Below, piece after piece: positions 31,701 to 39,151 of a DNA stretch of 46,166 nucleotides. This stretch comes from Myxococcota bacterium. Its GTDB lineage: Bacteria; Myxococcota_A; Bradymonadia; UBA7976; UBA1532. The notes beneath the pieces are model-generated. The model was not told where the DNA came from. It did not search any database and saw only the letters and a list, made by a program, of their open reading frames with translations. How positions within the stretch are numbered: the stretch's first letter is position 1; the number at the start of each line of letters is the position of its first letter. A program made the position numbers and the translations under genes. The stretch is from assembly GCA_023150895.1 (NCBI GenBank), contig JAKLJY010000022.1:1-46166 (forward strand), written 5' to 3'.

Positions 31701-33808
31701 GTGGCCACGCAGCGTCCCCCCTCGCAGGTGAAGCCGGGGCCACACTGACCGTCGTCGTCACAGCCCGGCGTGGGATCGGGCATGCAGAAGCCGAGCTGGC
31801 AGACCAAGCCGCGTCCGCAGTCGTCGTCCCGCTGGCACTCGGGTGGCGGGACGACCAGGCACCGGCCGAGGGCGCACTCGAGGCCCATCGGACAGTCCGC
31901 GTCGACCTCGCACTCGTCGCCGAGGCGGCAGCGGCCGTCGAGACAGGCCATCCCGGCGAAACAATCTTCGTCGGTCTCGCACAGGAACTCGGGCACGCAG
32001 CGCCCGCCCACGCAGGTCACGCCGGCGCCGCAGTCGGCGTCCTCGCGGCACACGAGCCCGACGCAGCGGCCGAGCTCGCACTGCTCGTCGGCGGCACATT
32101 CGTCGTCGGCGAGGCACCCGACCGCGGTGCAGATCCCGCCGAGGCAGCGCTCACCCGGTCCGCATGCGGCGTCGTCGGCACACGCGGGCACCTGGAAACA
32201 CTGGCCGGCCCGGCACTCCGCGCCGAAGGGACAGTCCGAGTCGACGAGGCACGTGAGCCCCACGCACGCCCCGTCCTGGCAGGACTGGGCGGGCGGGCAA
32301 TCGCCGTCGAACCGGCAGGTCGGCGGCACGCAGACCCCGTTGACGCAGACGGTGTCCGGGCCGCAGAGGTCGCACCCGACGAGTGCGCACTCGCCGTCCA
32401 CGCACAGGCGATCCGGCGGGCAGTCGGTGTCCCGGCGGCAGGCGGGCAGGTCTTCGCAGACCCCGCCGACGCAGGTCGACCCGAAGGGGCAGTCCTGGTC
32501 GCTCCGGCAGTCCGGAACGGGCGTACAGACCCCGCCGACGCAGTCTTCGCCGGCCCCGCAGTCGCCCTCGTCGCGGCACTCCGGGGCGGGCGTGCACGCC
32601 CCCTCGCGGCAGATCTCGCCGCGGGCGCAGTCTCCGTCGTCCTGACAGCCCGGGGCGTCCCGGCAGACACCGGCCGCGCAGATCTGGCCGAGCGGGCAAT
32701 CCGCGGCGCCGAAACACGGCGTCGGGCGCACACACTGCCCGAGATCGCAGATCTCGTCGGGTGCGCAGTCCAGATCCGTCCGGCAGGCGTCCTCCGGCCG
32801 GCAGATGCCCTCCGTACAGACGAATCCGCGCTCGCAGTCGTCGTCGAACCGGCAGCCCGCCGCCGGGACGCAGCGGCCGTCGGCACAGAGGCGCCCCCGC
32901 GGGCAGGCGTCGTCGGAGAAACACTCGGCGGGCCCGCACACGCCGGCTTCGCAAATGGCCCCCACGGGACAGTCGAGGTCCCGCGCGCACCCCAGCGGCT
33001 CGCAGCGTCCGCTCGCACAGACCGACCAGTCCGGGCAGTGCACGGATCGCAGGCACTCGACGCAGGTCCCCCCGTCGCAGAACCCGACACCGCAGTCGGC
33101 GTCCGCGGTGCAGCCGGTGGGGAGACAAAGACCGTCGAGGCACAGCTCCGCCGGACCGCAGTCGGCATCGCGGCGGCACTCTCCGTCGAGGCAGAGGTGG
33201 CTCTGCGGATCGCAGACGCCTCGGCCGACCGCGGCACAGTCGGCGTCGTCGCGACATCCGGGCGTGCACCGCCCGCCCATGCAGATCTCCGCTTCGTCGC
33301 ACTGCAGATCGCCCAGGCAGGCCGGCTCGCAATCGCCCGCCGAGTCGCAGAACTGGCATAGGCCGTCGACGCAGGTCGACTCACCCGGGCACCGCTCGGG
33401 GCAGGTCGGCCCGACGTCTCGCCCCGCGTCCGGGCGGGCCCCATCGCCCGCCGCGTCGGGACGCCCGAGATCGGGATCCGGTGTGCAGAAGCCCTCGGTG
33501 CAGGTCTGCCCGGGCGCGCAGAGACCGCCGTCGGTGCATGGCTGCCCGATGCGCTCGCCGTCAATGCAGATGGCGCCCTCGACGCAGAGCAGCCCCTTCG
33601 GACACAGGCCCTCGACGCAGCTCGGGCCGCCCAAACACTGCTCGGCGACGCAGACCTGGTCACCGTTGCAGTCCGCGCTCGAGGCGCAGGCGAGCGAGGA
33701 ACGCCCGCAGGCCGAAAACGAGATCGCCAGCAGCACCGCGGCCAGCAGCGCCACCATCGACCCGTACCGGCGGGCGTCCGCGGGCTGCGAGAGAGCGGAG
33801 TCGTTCAT
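28796..33808 (-). CDS. Giant surface lipoprotein with about 60 Cys-rich repeats and an inserted beta-sandwich
   Basis: The product has 1670 residues. The ATG at 33808 overlaps the OmpA gene's stop (ATGA). The signal peptide ends in a lipobox (ISFSAC, Cys34). An irregular start to about residue 170 is followed by some 60 tandem units of about 23 residues. The typical unit is CRxDxDCGPGxxCxxGxCVxxx, with four Cys per unit, so the protein has about 240 cysteines. Units 1-50 and 51-62 are separated at about 1266-1390 by a Cys-poor domain (STVRISTAMEPDG..., YVFVDGFGARGDTDVTVTF) that resembles a PPC-type pre-peptidase sandwich. The repeats recall Dickkopf/tenascin-like disulfide knots and would form a long rigid stalk outside the cell. 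It probably pairs with the OmpA-type barrel encoded upstream. Low complexity makes the exact repeat count approximate. Confidence 0.9.
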   Translation of the reverse strand: MNDSALSQPADARRYGSMVALLAAVLLAISFSACGRSSLACASSADCNGDQVCVAEQCLGGPSCVEGLCPKGLLCVEGAICIDGERIGQPCTDGGLCAPGQTCTEGFCTPDPDLGRPDAAGDGARPDAGRDVGPTCPERCPGESTCVDGLCQFCDSAGDCEPACLGDLQCDEAEICMGGRCTPGCRDDADCAAVGRGVCDPQSHLCLDGECRRDADCGPAELCLDGLCLPTGCTADADCGVGFCDGGTCVECLRSVHCPDWSVCASGRCEPLGCARDLDCPVGAICEAGVCGPAECFSDDACPRGRLCADGRCVPAAGCRFDDDCERGFVCTEGICRPEDACRTDLDCAPDEICDLGQCVRPTPCFGAADCPLGQICAAGVCRDAPGCQDDGDCARGEICREGACTPAPECRDEGDCGAGEDCVGGVCTPVPDCRSDQDCPFGSTCVGGVCEDLPACRRDTDCPPDRLCVDGECALVGCDLCGPDTVCVNGVCVPPTCRFDGDCPPAQSCQDGACVGLTCLVDSDCPFGAECRAGQCFQVPACADDAACGPGERCLGGICTAVGCLADDECAADEQCELGRCVGLVCREDADCGAGVTCVGGRCVPEFLCETDEDCFAGMACLDGRCRLGDECEVDADCPMGLECALGRCLVVPPPECQRDDDCGRGLVCQLGFCMPDPTPGCDDDGQCGPGFTCEGGRCVATGCLADAQCPLGQVCDPQARVCVAAPDCRADADCGQGEVCRAGVCVFTGECGGTIDCPAGFSCVDFRCVADGQCREDAECPDGQQCREGFCVPAGACRVDADCGAGNVCVAGVCQRDVECRGDDDCAPGFGCRDGACLFVGECRRDADCPEGLTCQDFLCLPPAPECQVDADCGPGFACAQGACVFIGECDRDTDCRDGEVCQGGLCLPVGGCDAGLPCGPGEACVDGVCVFQGECRVNGDCPALSSCVEFVCVETGRCAADADCAARMQICDPLTRRCIDGLACFEDRGCPDAQQCIGDVCVPIEACLDDRSCGADEFCDPTTRICRPRPDCFADSDCARGERCDQGTCQPSICRADADCAAGFTCNGGRCLPPFFCGVAEDCPTPEHICQNNVCVVPGGCANDADCPAGEACVAGACLPLPPADCRVDADCGPGNICEFGFCLPDPGCQVDAQCAAGQICVQGACVAEPVCRVDADCGANQRCVNGLCVPAGECRADADCGPAERCIAAQCVAVNACQVDGDCPDGQQCINFQCIGGAGCRIDDDCAAGQQCLNGQCIAQAGCGDRTVTDIAPNSTVRISTAMEPDGAAGSCANAAAPEVILRLRLVEAGSVTVQTANNTFDTVLYARQTCDAAASELACDDDAGGNLASLIDLGEVPAGDLYVFVDGFGARGDTDVTVTFRPVGACIDRRDCGGFPCVDGVCQAGECLMDEDCGEGRICQANACVAGTRCLADEQCAPGICVNLLCRAAQCADDATCAPRGLICNAGRCEAPACLVDNDCRRTETCVGGRCQGGACGVDADCGATQICEGRVCVEPACLRDDQCGLGQLCVAGRCRLRADFCLRDSDCGDAGDLCEGNRCVARNGRCADVDVCNAGAACINGTCTDPVPCANDRQCRRLFPVFVCTDGVCAAPNPQCVRNSDCADGASCVFGACAPLRSPECVLDVDCPAGEVCDAEVCAPFVQP

Positions 33809-35793
33809 TTGTCCTGCTCCACGATGACGAACTCGACGCGACGATTCTTGTCGCGACCGCGTTCCGTCAGGTTGGGGGCGACGGGCTTGTCCGGCCCGTA
33901 CCCCTTGGCGGTCAGCCGGCTGCCGGCGACCCCGCGAGAGACCAGGAAAGATTGTACGGATTTCGCGCGGTCCTCGCTCAAGCGCAGGTTCAGGGCCCGC
34001 TCGCCGCGGTCGTCCGTGTGACCTTCGATGCGGATCTTCTTGATCTCCGGATGGGCGGCGAGGACGGCCGCGACCTCTTCGAGGAGGGGCTCGCTGTCGG
34101 GCATGATGCGCGCCTTGCCGTCCGCGAAGTGGACCTTGCGGCGCAGCTCGAGGACCCGGGCCCGGATCACGACGTTCTTGACCGTGGGCGCCTTTCGACC
34201 GCCCGCCACCGCGCCGCCTTTCTCCAGGGCGAGGCGCAGCGTGCCGGGCTCCCCGCCCTTGAACTCGCCGTCGAGGGTCCGGGCCTTGTACCCGGGTGCC
34301 CGCGCGGTCACGGCCCAGGTCCCGGGTTTCGCCTCCGCGCGGAAGATGCCCTCGTCCGAGGTGCGGCCCGTCACCTCCGGCTCGGTCGCGACGACAACCT
34401 CCGCCTCGGGCACCGGCTTGCCGGTCAGGTCGACCACCTGAACGCGCAGCACCCCGACGAGCTGTGCGGGATCGGGCTCGAGGCGGATTTCGAGCGGCGT
34501 GGCCTTGCCGGCCTCGACCGTCGCCTCGACCTCCTTCGGGAGCATCTTCGGGGCGCGGACCCTGAACTTCACCTTGCCTGGCGGCAACCGGTAACTGGTG
34601 AACGCGCCCGCCCCGTTGGCGAGCTGCGCCGTCAGGGCGGCGTTGCCGTACTCGACGACCGCGGAGGGCACCGCCTCGCCGGCGGCCGTCAGCACCCGCC
34701 CGGAGACCGTCCCCTCCGCGGGCGGCGGGGGGGCCGGGGGCGGCGGGGGCGGCGGCGGCGGCGGGGGCGGCTGCCGATCGAGGGTGTAGGTCGCCCCGAA
34801 GAGGACCATCCACGGTGGCGTCGCCGGAACGCCGAGGTAGGCCTTGGAGGTGAGGCCGATGCGCACGAGTGCGTCGAGGGCGAGCTCGGGCACGGGGAAC
34901 ACCCGGATGCCGGGGGTGAGCGCGTGCGGCACCGCCGAAAAGTCGAAGTCGTCACGCAGGTCGGCCCGGCGGCTGAGCTGCACTTGCAGCGGGACGTCGA
35001 TGCGGTATTCGAGAAACGGGTCGACGTAGGCGTTGAGCGGCGCGTCGAGGCCGAACCCGAGCGTCACGCGGTCGTACCGCGAAACCTGGAGCCCGAACTC
35101 CTGAATCTTGTCGAGCGCGGTGCGCTGACCGTCCACGACGGCCTCGCCGTTCTCGAAGTAGTACCCGACGTCCATCGAGAAGCGCAGCGGCAGCGCGTCG
35201 ATGCGGGCCGCGTCGGCCGTCATCAGCGCCCGGACCCAAACGCTCGTCCCGTCGCCGGCCGGCCCGCCACCGAGCCCCCCGAGGAAGTGACCGGACAGGG
35301 CGAGGCCGACCGCGAGCGACGGCAGGACATACGTCCCCCCCTTGAGCCCGAGGGCGAGGTCACCCTGGGTCTGCAGGAGCGTCGGGTGCGTGCCGTCGTT
35401 GCTGTTGCTCGTATTGCGCAGCGACACCCACGTCTCGACGTACTCGATGGGGGTGTACGCGAGCGCGAACGTCGTGCCCGAAAAGCTGGAGTCACCCCGC
35501 GCGTCCGGGAAATCGTCGGCGGCAAAACCGAAAAACGACAGGCGCAGGCGAAACGTGCCCGTCGGACCCGGATCCGCCGAGAGCACGGTGTCGAGCCCGG
35601 TCGCACCGTCCCGAGAAGCGCTGCGCAACGGCGCGACGCCGGCGGCGGGCCGCGGAGCAATCTCGGGCGCGGGCGCAGACGACGCGGGCGCAGACGACGC
35701 GGGCGCCGAAGGCGGCGTCTCGGTCGCAACAGCGACCCCGCCACCGGAGAGCGCCAGAAGGGAGGTCGTGCGGACCACAGAGAGGACGGACAT
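33805..35793 (-). CDS. OmpA-type barrel with carboxypeptidase-regulatory-like domains and peptidoglycan-binding tail
   Basis: The product has 662 residues (ATG 35793). A signal peptide and an Ala/Ser/Pro-rich segment with a short tandem SSAPA duplication reach about residue 65. An outer-membrane barrel occupies about 75-338 (LRLSFFGFAADDF..., TFALAYTPIEYVETWVSL). A run of 12 prolines starts at about 341. Two carboxypeptidase-regulatory or PEGA-like sandwiches follow, at about 372-440 (GTVSGRVLTAAGEAVPSAVV) and 455-530 (VQVVDLTGKPVPEAEVVV). The C-terminal OmpA domain (about 548-660) has EGHTDDRGERALNLRLSEDRA and the NRRVEFVI end that binds peptidoglycan. It is translationally coupled to the giant lipoprotein gene, so the pair may form one cell-surface complex anchored to the wall. 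Confidence 0.92.
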   Translation of the reverse strand: MSVLSVVRTTSLLALSGGGVAVATETPPSAPASSAPASSAPAPEIAPRPAAGVAPLRSASRDGATGLDTVLSADPGPTGTFRLRLSFFGFAADDFPDARGDSSFSGTTFALAYTPIEYVETWVSLRNTSNSNDGTHPTLLQTQGDLALGLKGGTYVLPSLAVGLALSGHFLGGLGGGPAGDGTSVWVRALMTADAARIDALPLRFSMDVGYYFENGEAVVDGQRTALDKIQEFGLQVSRYDRVTLGFGLDAPLNAYVDPFLEYRIDVPLQVQLSRRADLRDDFDFSAVPHALTPGIRVFPVPELALDALVRIGLTSKAYLGVPATPPWMVLFGATYTLDRQPPPPPPPPPPPPAPPPPAEGTVSGRVLTAAGEAVPSAVVEYGNAALTAQLANGAGAFTSYRLPPGKVKFRVRAPKMLPKEVEATVEAGKATPLEIRLEPDPAQLVGVLRVQVVDLTGKPVPEAEVVVATEPEVTGRTSDEGIFRAEAKPGTWAVTARAPGYKARTLDGEFKGGEPGTLRLALEKGGAVAGGRKAPTVKNVVIRARVLELRRKVHFADGKARIMPDSEPLLEEVAAVLAAHPEIKKIRIEGHTDDRGERALNLRLSEDRAKSVQSFLVSRGVAGSRLTAKGYGPDKPVAPNLTERGRDKNRRVEFVIVEQDK
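34724..34774. repeat. GGC/GGG-rich tract encoding polyproline
   Basis: This is a simple-sequence stretch of GGC and GGG units read on the minus strand as a run of 12 prolines, then AlaProProProPro. It joins the barrel to the soluble domains of the OmpA protein. Length variation by slippage is possible, so the run may differ between strains or be misassembled. Confidence 0.7.
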
Positions 35794-35826
35794 GCGCGCT
35801 CCGCTGGTTTCGGGCAGGCGCGCAGC

Positions 35827-35835
35827 ATAATACCA
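35827..35835 (-). promoter_or_regulatory. Extended -10 promoter for the OmpA / giant-lipoprotein operon
   Basis: On the minus strand, TGGTATTAT combines a TGn extension with the -10 box TATTAT (five of six consensus bases), which is rare in this GC-rich DNA. There is no convincing -35 box 16-18 bases upstream, as expected for extended -10 promoters. Transcription would start near 35820, about 27 bases before the OmpA start codon. Confidence 0.5.
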
Positions 35836-35898
35836 CCGGGGGCAGACGGGCGAGATCAGCGCGTCGTCCGGCGCATTGCCGAACGGCCGCCGGCGGGC

Positions 35899-36330
35899 TC
35901 AGGCCAGCGCGGCGTAACGCATGCCGACCCGGACCTGCTGCGCCTGGACGCGCGCGATCTCGGGCAGCTCGACGGGGAGCGGGGTCTCCATGGAGCGCGA
36001 GAGCGCCCCGGTATCGACCCGTCCCTCGGCCTCGAGCTGGCTGATGCGCGCGAACTCGGAGTAGAGGAACCGGCGGGTGATGGCCTCGAGGCGATTGAAA
36101 CCGATCACGGTGATGGCCTGGGCGGAGGTCTGGACCCGGCCCCGATCACCGAAGATGTCGTTCGCGGTGTCGAGCAGCAGTGCGGCGAGCGGCCCCACGG
36201 AATCGATCACGCGGCCCAGGCGTTCGGCGTTCGTCCGGGGATCCTTGACCATCGCCAGGATCCGGCGCGCGACGAAACACACATCGTCCAACTCCAGATT
36301 GACGGCAACCTCGGTACGGGCCGTGGACAT
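35899..36330 (-). CDS. Short HDOD-like domain protein
   Basis: The product has 143 residues. The ATG at 36330 is chosen for the strong GGAGGAGG five bases upstream. The helical core SVGPLAALLLDTANDIFGDRGRVQTSAQAITVIGFNRLEAITRRFLYSEF has the HDOD pattern: P-LA..LL..AN, then a '.QAI...G...L' helix. HDOD domains regulate signalling, often with GGDEF/EAL partners, and lack phosphohydrolase residues. Full HDOD domains have about 200 residues, so this is a reduced version. Residues 95-143 are unassigned. It lies 105 bases upstream of the OmpA gene on the same strand, with the extended -10 site between them. Confidence 0.6.
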   Translation of the reverse strand: MSTARTEVAVNLELDDVCFVARRILAMVKDPRTNAERLGRVIDSVGPLAALLLDTANDIFGDRGRVQTSAQAITVIGFNRLEAITRRFLYSEFARISQLEAEGRVDTGALSRSMETPLPVELPEIARVQAQQVRVGMRYAALA

Positions 36331-36440
36331 CGTGACCTCCTCCATGAAGCGTGCGCAGCCGCATCCTTGCGGCGGTTTTCCAGTGCTGACGTGATGGCTG
36401 ACCCGACCTTTCCATCGTCGGGACCCGGCCCGACATGAGG

Positions 36441-36484
36441 AAAAAGTGTAACGGCCGGGCCACGCCTTATGCGGCGAGCGGCCG
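36441..36484 (-). terminator. Intrinsic terminator after the thrombospondin type-3 lipoprotein gene
   Basis: In the minus-strand transcript, CGGCCG (36484-36479) pairs with CGGCCG (36457-36452), with an inner CGCC/GGCG stem (36476-36473 with 36466-36463). A T-run (five T at 36445-36441) follows. It lies 12 bases beyond the stop codon at 36496. Confidence 0.5.
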
Positions 36485-36495
36485 ATTCGGGCGGT

Positions 36496-38652
36496 TCAGA
36501 TGGGCAGCAGCGAGCAGACGAGGCGGTTGGCGTCGAGGAGGCTGGCCTGGCAGCGGCCCGTCGAGCATTGGGCGTCCGTGTCGCAGATGCGGGCGCAGAA
36601 CGAACCGATGAACATGTTCGAGCAGACGAGGCCGACGCCGCAGTCGTTGTCCGCGCTGCAATTGGCGCCGTCGGCCCCCTGCCCGCCGCCCGTGGCGTGA
36701 CACTGCTGGTCCGAACGCCCGCACCAGTGGTTCGCCGGGCAGTCGGTGTTCACGGCGCAACCGGGCGCCTGGCAGGCCCCGGTGAAGACGTTGCACTCCT
36801 GCCCGGCCGGGCACCGCACGCCGCTGCACCGGTCGACGCAGGTGCCGATCGTCGGTCCGCAGTACGAGCCTTCGGCGCCGTTGATGGTGATGCACTCGTA
36901 GTCGGCGGGACAGGTCGAGTCGGCGCCGCAGGGCTGGACGCAGAAGACCTCCTCGACCGCGCCCTCCGTCCGGACGCAGATGCCGTCCCGTGCGCACTGC
37001 TCGTTGACCTCGCACGGCTCGCACGCGCCCTGCCCGGCCGGCAGGCAGCGACCGCTGAGCACGCTGCACACCTGACCGCCGGGACACTGGACGCCCGCAC
37101 AGGGGTCCTCGCACGCGCCGCTGACCGGGTCGCAGGCACCCGTCTCGCACGATACGTTGCCGCAGGGTCCGACCAGGCAGCCGGTGCAGGTGGCGCAGGG
37201 TGCCCCGTTCGGGCACTCGATCTGCGCGGCGGCGTCGGCCGCCGGGATGGCCTCGACATCGCACTCGGGGAGCGTGACCCAGGCCAGCTGCCAGACATCG
37301 GCCGTCCCCTGGCCATCGGGCCGAGCGAGTCGGCCCGTGCGAAGCGAGACCGGCGCCCGCCCGCCGCACGTGATGGTGACGTCGCCCGTCACCGCGCGCA
37401 CCGGGTTGGCGCTCGAGGAGAAGAACAGGACGCCGACCAGGTAGCGGCCCCGCGCTGCGCGGTCGATAAGGATGGTCTCCGGCTCCGCCCCACCGCGGAG
37501 CTGCTCCGTCAAGCCGGGGCGGCCCCACGCCGGGGTGGCGTTGGCGTAGTAGAGGTCGTAAAGGCGGTCGAACCATCGGCCGGAGGGGTGCAGCAAGTGC
37601 AGATCGAGGTCCGCGTCGGCGTCGTCCCAGGCGAGCGCGATGGACAGGGCCGCCTCGGGGGGCGCTTCCACCTCGCACGCGTCTCCGACGCCATCGCGGT
37701 CGGCATCGCGCTGATCGGGGTTGGCCGTCTGCGGGCAGTTGTCGCAGGGGTCGCCGAGGTCGTCGCGATCGCCGTCGCCCTGCCCGGGGTTCGGGCTGCC
37801 CGGGCAGTTGTCCTCGCCATCGGCGACGCCGTCCTCGTCGGTGTCGAGGTCTTCGCACGCATCCCCTACGCCATCGCCGTCGGCATCGCGCTGACTGAAG
37901 TTGCCGACCGTCGGGCAGTTGTCGCAGGCCTCGCCGCGACCGTCGTTGTCCGAGTCGGCCTGCCCGGGGTTCGAGACCTCCGGGCAATTGTCCTGGTCAT
38001 TGAGGACCCCGTCGCCGTCCCCGTCGTCCGGGTTCTCGCAGGCATCCCCGATGCCGTCGCCGTCGGCGTCGGCCTGCGAGAAGTTGCCCGTCCCCGGGCA
38101 GTTGTCGCACAGGTCGCCGCGCCCGTCGTTGTCGTTGTCCGCCTGATCGACGTTCGGTACCTCCGGGCAGTTGTCGTCCCGGTCCATCGTCCCGTCGCCG
38201 TCGCCGTCGTCCTCGTCGCAGAGATCGCCTTTGCCGTCGCCGTCGGCGTCGGCCTGATCACGATTCGAGGCCAGGGCGCAGTTGTCGCAGACGTCGCCGA
38301 GGCCGTCCCCGTCGGCGTCGAGCTGGTTGTTGTTCGCGGCGCGTGGGCAGTTGTCGTCGTCGTCGACGACGCCGTCGTCGTCCTTGTCGCCCGGTGGACC
38401 CGGTGGGGGTGCCTCGCCGCCCCGCCCGCCCGCGGGCGGCTCTCCACCGCCGATGTTTCCGCCGGCGCTGCCGCCGGAGCTTCCGCCGGTGGCCGTCCCG
38501 CCCTCGCCCGCGCCCCCGGCGGCCTCGCCCCCGGCACCGACGCCGGCATCGGCGCCGACGACCGCGGCCTCGTTGCTGCCCTTGCAGGCCGTGACGGTCG
38601 AGGCGCCCAGGACGAACCAGACGCAGACCGCTGGCCGCAGAATACGCTCCAT
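36496..38652 (-). CDS. Lipoprotein with thrombospondin type-3 repeats, a YfaP/DUF2135-like domain and Cys-rich tail
   Basis: The product has 718 residues (ATG 38652, GGAG six bases upstream). The signal peptide ends in a lipobox (STVTAC, Cys23) and a Gly-rich linker reaches about residue 90. Eight thrombospondin type-3 units occupy about 95-330, of the type DNDNDGRGDLCDNCPGTGN. They carry many Asp residues and bind calcium in known proteins. A YfaP/DUF2135-like beta domain follows at about 335-470 (DADLDLHLLHPSGRWFDRLYD). A Cys-rich region with EGF-like spacing (CAGVQCPGGQVCS, CSGVRCPAGQECN) runs to the end. It is probably displayed on the cell surface as a calcium-stiffened adhesin or structural protein. 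It is the only gene between two terminator-like signals. Confidence 0.9.
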   Translation of the reverse strand: MERILRPAVCVWFVLGASTVTACKGSNEAAVVGADAGVGAGGEAAGGAGEGGTATGGSSGGSAGGNIGGGEPPAGGRGGEAPPPGPPGDKDDDGVVDDDDNCPRAANNNQLDADGDGLGDVCDNCALASNRDQADADGDGKGDLCDEDDGDGDGTMDRDDNCPEVPNVDQADNDNDGRGDLCDNCPGTGNFSQADADGDGIGDACENPDDGDGDGVLNDQDNCPEVSNPGQADSDNDGRGEACDNCPTVGNFSQRDADGDGVGDACEDLDTDEDGVADGEDNCPGSPNPGQGDGDRDDLGDPCDNCPQTANPDQRDADRDGVGDACEVEAPPEAALSIALAWDDADADLDLHLLHPSGRWFDRLYDLYYANATPAWGRPGLTEQLRGGAEPETILIDRAARGRYLVGVLFFSSSANPVRAVTGDVTITCGGRAPVSLRTGRLARPDGQGTADVWQLAWVTLPECDVEAIPAADAAAQIECPNGAPCATCTGCLVGPCGNVSCETGACDPVSGACEDPCAGVQCPGGQVCSVLSGRCLPAGQGACEPCEVNEQCARDGICVRTEGAVEEVFCVQPCGADSTCPADYECITINGAEGSYCGPTIGTCVDRCSGVRCPAGQECNVFTGACQAPGCAVNTDCPANHWCGRSDQQCHATGGGQGADGANCSADNDCGVGLVCSNMFIGSFCARICDTDAQCSTGRCQASLLDANRLVCSLLPI

Positions 38653-38686
38653 GTTCCACTCCGGTGGCCGACCCGGGGCCGGCGGG

Positions 38687-38702
38687 GGGCCCCGAAGGGC
38701 CC
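38687..38702 (-). terminator. Short GC hairpin between 38738 and 38652 genes
   Basis: GGGCCC repeats flank a four-base loop (38687-38692 and 38697-38702), which forms a compact six-base-pair stem in the minus-strand RNA. It lies downstream of the 38738 gene and 35 bases before the next start codon. There is no U-run. It may be a weak terminator or a leader structure. Confidence 0.3.
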
Positions 38703-38737
38703 GGCAGGTTGATGGGTCAGATACCGAGGCGGGCGTC

Positions 38738-39151
38738 TCAGCCAGCCGAAACGTAGCGGCCGGTCTCGGGATCCCAGCGGAACCGGCGGCTGACCGCCTC
38801 GAAGGCGCGAACGACCCCGTGCTCTACGACCTCGGTCGCGAGCTTCTCCGGGGCCTCGATGGGCTTGCCTTCCGCGTCGTGCAGGACGGCGTGCGGGACC
38901 CCGAAAACGGGCATGTGCCTGCGCCCGGCGAGCGCTTTGGTGCCATCCACGATGGACGTCCCGAAGCGGTCGAAGTCGTGCCCCGACACCTGCGGGTGTC
39001 CCCCGACCGGCGTCATGTCGGCCACGCGCGCCGTCGACAGGATCTCCGTGCCCGAGGCCGGACACTTGAAGGTGACGTAGAAGTGGGCCAGCTGAACCTC
39101 GACCGAGTGGACGAGGGGTTTGATGTTCTCGTAGGTCAGCGCGATGTTCAT
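38738..39151 (-). CDS. Small cytoplasmic protein, unknown
   Basis: The product has 137 residues (ATG 39151, overlapping the upstream stop as ATGA). There is no signal peptide. The N-terminal half looks beta-rich (VHSVEVQLAHFYVTFKCPASGT) and the C-terminal half helical (LATEVVEHGVVRAFEAVSRRFRWD). One Cys lies in FKCPASG. It reads like a small conserved protein from myxobacterial genomes, but I cannot assign a family. Translational coupling to the preceding membrane protein gene suggests joint function. Confidence 0.7.
   Translation of the reverse strand: MNIALTYENIKPLVHSVEVQLAHFYVTFKCPASGTEILSTARVADMTPVGGHPQVSGHDFDRFGTSIVDGTKALAGRRHMPVFGVPHAVLHDAEGKPIEAPEKLATEVVEHGVVRAFEAVSRRFRWDPETGRYVSAG

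Noticed and set aside
29225-33361. A 1378-residue open frame on the plus strand, opposite the giant lipoprotein
   Set aside because: It is a by-product of the tandem Cys-rich repeats: the antisense frame is stop-free because TGC/GAC-rich units repeat in phase. The minus-strand product has a lipobox, coherent repeats and coupling to OmpA; the plus frame has no start signal or recognisable fold.
28860-33700. Periodic DNA repeats of about 69 bases that might suggest a CRISPR array
   Set aside because: The repeats are degenerate, differ in length and encode a continuous Cys-rich protein. There are no identical repeats with unique spacers and no cas genes.
37680-38390. Second set of periodic repeats on both strands
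   Set aside because: They encode the thrombospondin type-3 units of the minus-strand lipoprotein. They are coding repeats, not a CRISPR or mobile array.
36469-38712. A 747-residue plus-strand frame opposite the thrombospondin lipoprotein gene
   Set aside because: It is a mirror of the Asp-rich repeats (Val/Ala/Ile periodicity). It has no start site and would read through the terminator.
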